A stretch of DNA of 64,000 nucleotides from Streptomyces sp. NBC_01571 (lineage in GTDB: Bacteria; Actinomycetota; Actinomycetes; Streptomycetales; Streptomycetaceae): NCBI RefSeq assembly GCF_026339875.1, contig NZ_JAPEPZ010000002.1, forward strand, positions 124,001-188,000, in the 5' to 3' direction. The translations under genes were made by a program, and so were the position numbers. The notes under the pieces were generated by a model. That model did not search any database and was not told the DNA's origin. It saw nothing but the letters and a program-made list of their open reading frames with translations. Each line of letters begins with the position of its first letter. Within the stretch, counting starts at the first letter, position 1. Shown piece by piece: positions 57,828 to 64,000 of the stretch.

Positions 57828-59218
57828 CGGTCTTCTCCTGCCGCGCCGGACGTGACGTGGGGCTGCTCGGGTCCGTAGGGAACGTAGACGGTCTCGTCGC
57901 CCTCGGTCCGCCAGCGCCGGGCCATGGCGCGCAGGACCAGGACGGCACCGATGCCGACCGCCGCGTACAGGACGACGGTCGCCCCGAACAGCGGCCACAG
58001 GTTGCCCTGCGTCGTCACCGCCTGCCTCGTCAGCAGCAGCCCGACCACGGTCCAGGGCTGACGGCCGACCTCGGTGACGACCCAGCCGCTCTCCAGGCAG
58101 ACGACGGCGACGAGGCCGCTGAGAGCGGCGCCCCGCAGGAACCAGCGGTTGGTGGGCATCGTCCGTCCCCGCCACCACAGCCAGGCGAACCAGAGGACCA
58201 GGCCGAGCATGAGGAAGGTGGTGCCGACCATCACGTCGAAGGCCAGGTGCACGATGGTGACGCTGCGGTCGGTGGGCCGCACCCCGGCCGGGATGGCCTC
58301 CAGGCCCCTGATCTCGGTCGAGGGGGTGAAGCCCGCGAGGATCGACGCCATGTCCGGGATGGGCAGGCCGTACCTGACCTTGCCGTCCACCAGGAACCCG
58401 CCGACGTTCTCCGCCACGTGGTCATCGGTCGCGGGCAGGAGTTCGATCGCCGCGAATTTGGCGGGCTCTTCCTTGAACACCTCGCGTGCCACCGTGTCGC
58501 CGACGACGATCTGCACCGGGATGGCCGCCGCCGCGACCAGGAAGCCGATGAGGAATCCCAGCCGGTGGTGGCGGTCCCGGCGTCCTTTGAGCATGCCGGC
58601 GGCGTACACGCCGGCGACCGTGAAGCCGGCCACGATGTAGGCGGCGAGGAGCATGTGCACGGTCTCGTACCAGAACGCTCCGTTGAAGAAGACTCGCAGC
58701 GGCCGTACGGCGGTGACATGGCCGTCGCGCAGGGTGATCCCGCCGGGTTGGTTCATCCAGCTGTTGGCCGCGATGACGGCCGCCGCACCGCCGAGGCTGG
58801 CCAGCACGACCGGAACTCCCGTCCAGAAGTGGGCCCAGGGCGGAAGCCGGTTCCAGCCGTAGAGATAGATCGAGACGAAGATCGCTTCGAGGAAGAAGAA
58901 GAGGCCCTCGACCGCGAACGGCATCCCGAAGGCGGCTCCGTAGTCGCCCATCAGACCGGGCCACAGGATGCCGAGTTCGAACGACAGGACCGTACCGGTG
59001 ATCGCCCCCACCGCGAAGAGCACGGCGGCCACCTTCGACCATCGTCTGGCCAGCCGCAGGGCGTCGCCGTCGCCGTGGCGCAGCCCCCGGTAGTGAGCGA
59101 TGAGCATGAGCGCGGTCAGGGCGACACCGAAGGGCACCAGGATGATGTGGAAGCCGAGAGTGAACGCCATCTGCTCCCGGGCGGGGAGCATCTGCGAGGG
59201 GTCTCCGACGGCCGCCAT
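57824..59218 (-). CDS. cydA: Cytochrome bd oxidase subunit I
   Basis: The protein has 464 residues in the chosen frame. LPAREQMAFTLGFHIILVPFGVAL contains the haem-ligand His; GTVLSFELGILWPGLMGDYGAAFGMPFAVEGLFFFLEAIF holds the acidic haem/proton residues (spans); GWNRLPPWAHFWTG is typical. It has a short Q-loop as in the CIO-like branch. Start uncertain: ATG 59218 is chosen (GAGCAAGG upstream); ATGs at 59251 and 59272 are in frame. Confidence 0.92.
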   Translation of the reverse strand: MAAVGDPSQMLPAREQMAFTLGFHIILVPFGVALTALMLIAHYRGLRHGDGDALRLARRWSKVAAVLFAVGAITGTVLSFELGILWPGLMGDYGAAFGMPFAVEGLFFFLEAIFVSIYLYGWNRLPPWAHFWTGVPVVLASLGGAAAVIAANSWMNQPGGITLRDGHVTAVRPLRVFFNGAFWYETVHMLLAAYIVAGFTVAGVYAAGMLKGRRDRHHRLGFLIGFLVAAAAIPVQIVVGDTVAREVFKEEPAKFAAIELLPATDDHVAENVGGFLVDGKVRYGLPIPDMASILAGFTPSTEIRGLEAIPAGVRPTDRSVTIVHLAFDVMVGTTFLMLGLVLWFAWLWWRGRTMPTNRWFLRGAALSGLVAVVCLESGWVVTEVGRQPWTVVGLLLTRQAVTTQGNLWPLFGATVVLYAAVGIGAVLVLRAMARRWRTEGDETVYVPYGPEQPHVTSGAAGEDR

Positions 59219-59338
59219 GGCCTTGCTCACTGGATGCAACACCCGGTCCATCCTTGTGCCGTGACGGCACATCCGGGATGTCCCGGGTGCGGCGCGGCGC
59301 GGCGCGTCACCCGGACGGACTAGGGGTGGCCCGCCGCG

Positions 59339-59360
59339 CGGCCGCACCGCGGTGCGGCCG
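59339..59360 (-). terminator. 22-bp self-complementary terminator of the sensor gene
   Basis: CGGCCGCACC-GC-GGTGCGGCCG directly abuts the stop codon of the gene at 59361 and lies 120 bp upstream of cydA. Confidence 0.8.
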
Positions 59361-61595
59361 TCAGGGCAGGGGCTCCTCGGTCCACACCGTCTTGCCGTCC
59401 TCGGTGTAGCGGGTGCCCCAACGGTCGGTGAGGGCGGCGACGATGAGCAGACCGCGGCCGTCCTCGTCCTGGATGCGGGCGTGCCGGAGATGGGGGGCGG
59501 TCGTGGCCCCGTCGGAGACTTCCAGGGTCAGCGACTGGTCCCGGATCAGCCGCACCGTGGCCGTGCCGGTGGCGTGGCGGATGACGTTGGTGACGAGTTC
59601 GCTGACGACCATCTCCGCCGTGAACGCGTGCGAGCCCAGTCCCCAGCGCTCCAGCTGTCCGCGGACCCGGTGCCGGCAATCGGCGACGGACGAGGCCTCC
59701 GGGGGAAACCGCCACGAGGCGACCTGGTCGCGGGCGAGGCGGTGGGTGCGGATCGCGAGCACGGCGACACCGTCCGGCGGCGGCTCGCGCAGCAGGCTGT
59801 ACACGATGGCGTCGCAGGTGGCCTTGGGGTCGGCGGTCGGACGGGCGCTGATCTCCCGCAGCCGGGAAAGCCGTTGGTCGGCCTGCGGGCCGGTGCCCAG
59901 CAGCGAGGGGGAATAGAGCGTGAGCAGGCTCTCCGGCACGAGAGGGATGTCGACGCTTTCGTAGCTGGCGTGGTTTCCCAGAGGCGGTCCGACGATGTGC
60001 TCGAGGCTCTCCGGGGTCGCCCCCGCCATCGGGGTGATCAACGGCGGTGGCCAGCCGGCGCTGGCCATGGTGAGGTGTCCGTCCACGGGGTCGTAGACGC
60101 CGTACTGGCAGCACGCGTGAGCCGCTCCGCAGGACTCGGGTGAGGACTTTTCGCGGGCGATGCGCTGCGCTGCGTCGTCCAGGTGGGCCAGCAGTTCGTC
60201 GGGAGGCAGGTCCAGCACGGCGAGCGTCGACACAGCCGTACGCAGTCTCCCCACGGTGGCCGCCGCGGCCAGCCCCTGATCGGGAATCTGGCCGATGGCG
60301 AGACCGATACGGGCGCTGGACAGTTCGATGACGTCGAACCAGAGGGCCTGGCCGGTTCCCGGAAGGTGGAAGTGGCACGTGCTGACCGCGGAGACCGTCG
60401 GCATCACCCTGGGCAGCAGGCTGCGCTGCAGGCTGATGGCGAGGGTGTGCTCACGGATGTAGCGGCGGGCGTTCTCGATGTGGATGGCCGCGTTGTCGGC
60501 CAACTCGGCTGCCAGCGGGACATCGTCGGTCGTGAAGGGTTCCGGGTGCCGGGGGCCGCGGTAGAAACAGGCGAGTCCCAGGACCCGGCCATGGACGGCC
60601 AACGGCGCGATGATCATCGAGTGGACGCCGGCGCGTTGCAGCGCTCCGGCCCGCGCGCCGTCGTGCATCAGCCAGTCGGACGGTGTGGAGTGCGGGTCGA
60701 TCAGGCGCGGCGCGAGATCGGCGAGCACCTGCGTGTAGGGAGTGGGGTACACGAATCGGCTGGGCTCGCCGACCGCGTACACGCCCCTCATGTGGGCGAC
60801 TCCCTCGAACGCCGCCCGGCGCAGGGGTACATCGGCGTCGACGGGTGGCTCGGGAGGTTCGTCCCCCCGCAACACGGAGTCGAGCAGGTCGACGGAGGCG
60901 ACGTCCGCGAAGTCCCTGACGGCGACCTCGGCGAGTTCCTGGGCGGTGCGGGTGGCGTCGAGGGTGGTCCCGATCCTCCCGCGGGCCAGGGCGAGAAGGT
61001 CCGCTGCCGCCTGCGTCCGGACCCGCTCGGTGACGTCGTGGATGACGGTGGCGATGCCGACGGGTTCGTGGCAGACCCCGTGGAGAAGGTAGGCGGTCAC
61101 GTGGTAAGTGTGCGAGCCGCCCTTGCGGTCGTGTCCCCGGATCTCTCGGCTGAGCGCCGGCAGACAGCCGGTGAGGACCTGGTCGAGGAGCGGGGTGAGG
61201 GGGAGACCGGGCCCGAGGTCCGCCACCGGTCGGTTGACGACCTGATCGGCGGGCAGACCACGCAGCGCCAGGGCGGCGGGGTTGGATCTCAGCACAGTGA
61301 GGCCCAGGTCGTATATCTCGAGACCCGCGACGGACTCATCGAAGACGGAACCCATCGTGTCCTCGGGCCTGTGCCGGACGGGCCACACGTGGATGACGCC
61401 GTCGTCCGTGTCGCGTCCCACCTCGAGGTTGAAGGCGCGGTCCGAGTCGGGTCCGAGCAGCCGGCCGAGGAGTTGGCCCGCCGAACTGCCTTCGGCGTCG
61501 GAGGCCGCGATTCCCGTCGCCGCGGCGGCCGCCCGCGTCCAGTCGGTGACGCCGCCTTCCTCGGTGAGCGTGAACCACGTCTCGTGCGCCTGCAT
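59361..61595 (-). CDS. PAS-GAF-SpoIIE-HATPase multidomain regulator with degenerate phosphatase site
   Basis: The protein has 744 residues: PAS-like domain (~80-200, AGLEIYDLGLTVLRSNPAALALRGLPADQVVNR), GAF (~215-395), SpoIIE/PP2C-like (~410-600), and HATPase_c anti-sigma kinase domain (~620-744, FTAEMVVSELVTNVIRHATG, DEDGRGLLIVAALTDRWG). The phosphatase part keeps the fold (ISLQRSLLPRVMP) but the GDW motif reads ALWFD, the GDVVGHG motif reads GQIPDQG, and the final DDIAL reads DGVAV, so metal binding is doubtful. The kinase part looks intact. GGAGGAGG precedes the ATG at 61595. Confidence 0.88.
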   Translation of the reverse strand: MQAHETWFTLTEEGGVTDWTRAAAAATGIAASDAEGSSAGQLLGRLLGPDSDRAFNLEVGRDTDDGVIHVWPVRHRPEDTMGSVFDESVAGLEIYDLGLTVLRSNPAALALRGLPADQVVNRPVADLGPGLPLTPLLDQVLTGCLPALSREIRGHDRKGGSHTYHVTAYLLHGVCHEPVGIATVIHDVTERVRTQAAADLLALARGRIGTTLDATRTAQELAEVAVRDFADVASVDLLDSVLRGDEPPEPPVDADVPLRRAAFEGVAHMRGVYAVGEPSRFVYPTPYTQVLADLAPRLIDPHSTPSDWLMHDGARAGALQRAGVHSMIIAPLAVHGRVLGLACFYRGPRHPEPFTTDDVPLAAELADNAAIHIENARRYIREHTLAISLQRSLLPRVMPTVSAVSTCHFHLPGTGQALWFDVIELSSARIGLAIGQIPDQGLAAAATVGRLRTAVSTLAVLDLPPDELLAHLDDAAQRIAREKSSPESCGAAHACCQYGVYDPVDGHLTMASAGWPPPLITPMAGATPESLEHIVGPPLGNHASYESVDIPLVPESLLTLYSPSLLGTGPQADQRLSRLREISARPTADPKATCDAIVYSLLREPPPDGVAVLAIRTHRLARDQVASWRFPPEASSVADCRHRVRGQLERWGLGSHAFTAEMVVSELVTNVIRHATGTATVRLIRDQSLTLEVSDGATTAPHLRHARIQDEDGRGLLIVAALTDRWGTRYTEDGKTVWTEEPLP

Positions 61596-61947
61596 GCCCG
61601 CCTCCTCCAGCTCCCCAGGGCAGACAGTCCGTGGTGAACGGCTTCCGCGTGGCCGGGAAGAGGGCCGGCCTCCATTCCCCTGCCTACACGACTCCTTGAG
61701 GGCCGCAGGATGATTACCTTCCAGAATGCCGCCGGGGGAGGGCACCGGCAACTCAGTCACCCGCCGTCCGCCCCGGTGACAGGCTCCGCCCTGCGGTGCA
61801 CCGCATCCGACGCCGCGTGCTGATCCACCGGGGACCAGGGGACTGCCCTTAGATTGAGCGCATCGAGGCTGTGCGCGGCAACGTCCGGCGAGGCCGTGTG
61901 AGGAGCGTGGAAGTGGACTGTGCAGGGCTGCTCCGCCTGTCTCCGCC
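61596..61947. other. Divergent intergenic region
   Basis: 352 bp between the sensor gene and the DUF1275 gene. No gene, repeat or clear promoter is recognised. Confidence 0.5.
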
Positions 61948-62721
61948 ATGGCTCCGTCGGTTGCTGTCACGGCTCCGTCCGGCCCTGTCATGGCTGCACC
62001 CCTCGCCGTCATGGCGTTGAGACCGAGCGCGCCCGGCGGTCGGGAGTGGCCGGGACACGCGCGGACGGCTCAGTTTCTGCTGACGCTGGCGAGCGGCGCC
62101 GTCAACGCCCTCAGTTTCCTCGCACTGGGCGGGGTGTTCACGAGCGTCATGACGGCCAATTCCGCGCTGCTGGGACTGGCCCTGGGCAACGGGCACCTCT
62201 CGCTGGCCAACCTCGCGGCTCTCGCCATCGCGGCGTACCTGGTGGGGGCTGCCGCGGGAAGCTGGATCACGGCCGCGACGGGCCGCGTACCGCTCACCGG
62301 GGTGACCGGCGCCCTGCTGGCGGAGAGCGTGCTGTTGTGGGCGGTGTTCGCCTCCTGGCTCTTTCTGGACGGCGCGCCGGGGACGACGGCTCGTGCGGTC
62401 CTGCTCGCTGTGGGCGCCGTGTCGATGGGCTGCCAGAGCGGCAGCGTCCGAGTGGTGGCCGGCAGCAGTGTGACGACCGCCTACATCACCGGCGCTCTGA
62501 CGGGGCTCGTGGCTCAGGCGACGGTCGAAAGAAAGCTGCAGCGGCACAACGCGCTGGTCATCCTGCTGCTGCCGGTCGGTGCCGCGGTGGGGGGTGCGGC
62601 GGTGCGCTGGGCCCATCTCCTCGCGCCGGCGGTTCCTGCCGTTCTGGTGACGGCCGCGCTGTTGGCGACCGTGCTACGGCGACGGTCGGCGCCCGACGAC
62701 GGGCCGCTCCAGGACGCGTGA
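61948..62721 (+). CDS. DUF1275 (YoaK-like) membrane protein
   Basis: The protein has up to 257 residues. Six membrane segments begin at FLLTLASGAVNALSFLALGGVFTSVMTANSALLGLALG (span), the conserved YoaK element with GVFTS-MTAN, then NLAALAIAAYLVGAAAGSWI and VSMGCQSGSVRVVAGSSVTTAYITGALTGL. Function unknown; likely a small transporter. Start uncertain: ATG 61948, 61990 and 62011 are all in frame and none has a good ribosome site; the basic stretch before helix 1 begins after 62011. Confidence 0.85.
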   Translation: MAPSVAVTAPSGPVMAAPLAVMALRPSAPGGREWPGHARTAQFLLTLASGAVNALSFLALGGVFTSVMTANSALLGLALGNGHLSLANLAALAIAAYLVGAAAGSWITAATGRVPLTGVTGALLAESVLLWAVFASWLFLDGAPGTTARAVLLAVGAVSMGCQSGSVRVVAGSSVTTAYITGALTGLVAQATVERKLQRHNALVILLLPVGAAVGGAAVRWAHLLAPAVPAVLVTAALLATVLRRRSAPDDGPLQDA

Positions 62722-62852
62722 TCCCGTGGCTTCGGACGCGCAGCGGTCACGGAGGACCGGCCCGTCCGGGCACGCAGGACAATCCGGACGGGCGCACATA
62801 GCATGAAACATCGGAGCCTGCGGAGTCCGACCTTTCCACCTATTGCAGGGTG

Positions 62853-64000
62853 ATGGATATGACTGCCTCGGATGTGAACGAGTCGGCGCCTGCCGAACCC
62901 GAGGAACCACCCCGGACGCCCGACGGCGGCATGGGGCCGAGCACGGACAAGAAGCCGTCGCAGGTGCACTACCACCACCCCGCGGCCGGATGGGGCGCAG
63001 CCAAGAGCGTCACCCACGTCCTCGTGAAGGAAAGAGCCCTGGTCGACGGGCCACGCGCGATCTTCAGGATGAACCACGAGAACACCGGTTTCGACTGTCC
63101 GGGGTGCGCCTGGCCCGACGACACCAAGGGGCTCAAGCTCGACATCTGCGAGAACGGCATCAAACACGTCACCTGGGAGATGACCCCGAAGCGGGTCGGC
63201 GCGGACTTCTTCGCGGCCCACACTGTCTCGGAGCTTTCCACCTGGACGGACTTCGCGTTGGAGGACCAGGGCCGCCTCAGCGAGCCCCTCGTCTACGACG
63301 CCGCCGTCGACCGTTACGTCCCCATCGACTGGCAGGAGGCCTTCGACCTGATCGGAGGCGAACTGCGAGCCCTGGACAGCCCGAACCAGGCAGCCTTCTA
63401 CACGTCCGGCCGGCTGGGCAACGAGGCCACCTTCCTGTACCAGCTCATGGCACGCGAATTCGGCACCAACAACCTCCCCGACTGCTCGAACATGTGCCAC
63501 GAAGCCTCCGGCCGCGCTCTGCAGGCCGCCCTCGGCACCGGCAAGGGAACCGCCGACCTCAAGGACTGGGAGACCGCGGACGCCCTGTTCATCATGGGTG
63601 TCAACGCCGCCTCCAACGCCCCTCGCATGCTGACCGCGCTTGCCGAGGCCTACCGGCGCGGCGCGCAGATCGTTCACATCAACCCGCTGGTGGAAGCGGC
63701 CGCCACCCGCACCATCGTGCCGCACGACATCACGGACATGGTCCTGTTCAAGTCGACGCGGACGAGCACGCTCAACCTTCAGGTCCGCGCGGGCGGGGAC
63801 ATGGCTCTGATGCGGGGTATCGCCAAGGCCGTGCTGGAGGAGTCCGAGCACGATCCCAAGGCCCTGGACCGTGAGTTCATCGACCGTCACACCCATGGCT
63901 TCGACGCGTACCGGGCCGTCTGCGAGGCCACACCGTGGGAGGAACTGGAGCTCCAGTCCGGACTGACCCGTGCCGAGATCCTCAAGGCGGCGGACGTCTA
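62853..64000 (+). CDS. FdhF/YdeP-family molybdopterin oxidoreductase, 3' end outside window
   Basis: The first 382 codons are present and open at the edge. HYHHPAAGWGAAKSVTHVLVKER is the family entry; NTGFDCPGCAWPDD carries Cys-x2-Cys; YTSGRLGNEATFLYQLMAREFGTNNLPDCSNMCHEASGRAL (span) is the molybdopterin-binding region, where the Cys in NMCHE replaces the selenocysteine/serine position of related reductases. VNAASNAPRMLTALAEAYRRGAQIVHINPL continues the domain. YdeP-like enzymes reduce or dehydrogenate unknown small molecules; a Mo-bis-MGD cofactor is expected. CAGGG lies 5 nt before ATG 62853. Confidence 0.9.
   Translation, partial: MDMTASDVNESAPAEPEEPPRTPDGGMGPSTDKKPSQVHYHHPAAGWGAAKSVTHVLVKERALVDGPRAIFRMNHENTGFDCPGCAWPDDTKGLKLDICENGIKHVTWEMTPKRVGADFFAAHTVSELSTWTDFALEDQGRLSEPLVYDAAVDRYVPIDWQEAFDLIGGELRALDSPNQAAFYTSGRLGNEATFLYQLMAREFGTNNLPDCSNMCHEASGRALQAALGTGKGTADLKDWETADALFIMGVNAASNAPRMLTALAEAYRRGAQIVHINPLVEAAATRTIVPHDITDMVLFKSTRTSTLNLQVRAGGDMALMRGIAKAVLEESEHDPKALDREFIDRHTHGFDAYRAVCEATPWEELELQSGLTRAEILKAADV

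Noticed and set aside
62843..63874. 343-codon plus-strand frame overlapping the molybdopterin oxidoreductase
   Set aside because: It is a one-base-shifted shadow; the frame from 62853 shows clear FdhF/YdeP motifs and stays open to the edge.
1..64000. tRNA, rRNA, attachment sites or prophage genes
   Set aside because: None was recognised on either strand by eye; a covariance search would be needed to exclude a tRNA formally.

Overview
The window is high-GC actinobacterial chromosome, almost certainly Streptomyces. The evidence is the roughly 70% GC content, GTG/TTG starts, 4-nt translational overlaps, and family content: bL37 ribosomal protein, BP74-related secreted protein, CE1758/CE1759 luciferase pair, encapsulin with DyP, SpoIIE-type phosphatases, and STM4011-STM4015 homologues. 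No rRNA, tRNA, CRISPR array or intact insertion sequence is visible. The layout is an accessory mosaic of small operons, each beside its own regulator.

Region 1-13,500. An intradiol dioxygenase (cut by the window edge) diverges from an IclR regulator around a perfect palindrome. Next come a doubly frameshifted trypsin gene, an MFS exporter divergent from an HxlR regulator with three copies of a 9-bp operator-like word, a decayed alpha/beta hydrolase, a DUF3533-like membrane protein, DUF302, an orphan BlaI-type repressor, a NarL-type two-component pair, an anti-sigma-like zinc-finger protein, and an HxlR/SRPBCC/F420-type oxidoreductase cluster.

Region 13,500-26,800. This holds a BP74-like secreted protein, an orphan ChvE-type sugar-binding lipoprotein, a FUSC-type exporter, DUF1330, a large repeat (LRV/HEAT-like) protein, a GNAT acetyltransferase, and cbtB-cbtA preceded by a clear cobalamin riboswitch. 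A decayed valine-degradation operon follows: acyl-CoA dehydrogenase remnant, intact 3-hydroxyisobutyryl-CoA hydrolase-like gene, mmsB remnant and enoyl-CoA hydratase remnant. A MarR gene and a spermidine-synthase-like gene close the region. Several further remnants (MarR, DUF6368) make this a gene graveyard.

Region 26,800-43,800. A secreted GH87-type alpha-1,3-glucanase diverges from a PAS-PP2C phosphatase. A 25-codon bL37 gene, DUF1345, a GreA/B-like factor and Hsp20 follow, then a DyP peroxidase-encapsulin operon with a C-terminal cargo peptide. After these come a large FUSC protein, the CE1758/CE1759 flavin monooxygenase/reductase pair with a MarR regulator, a secreted NHL propeller and a secreted amidase-domain protein.

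Region 43,800-64,000. A small ParA gene overlaps a 74-aa ribbon-helix-helix-like gene, which is followed directly by an array of contiguous 7-bp repeats: a candidate mini-partition module. Isochorismatase and GATase1-AraC genes follow. The STM4015-4014-4013-4012-4011 operon (LRR protein, ATP-grasp, phosphatase-superfamily hydrolase, two radical SAM enzymes) is an uncharacterised, tightly coupled pathway and lies divergent from a DUF6745 gene and a 108-aa companion. The window ends with a cupin-AraC regulator, a MerR-SDR operon, DUF1348, cydAB, a PAS-GAF-SpoIIE-HATPase protein with degenerate phosphatase motifs, a DUF1275 membrane protein, and the start of an FdhF/YdeP molybdopterin oxidoreductase.
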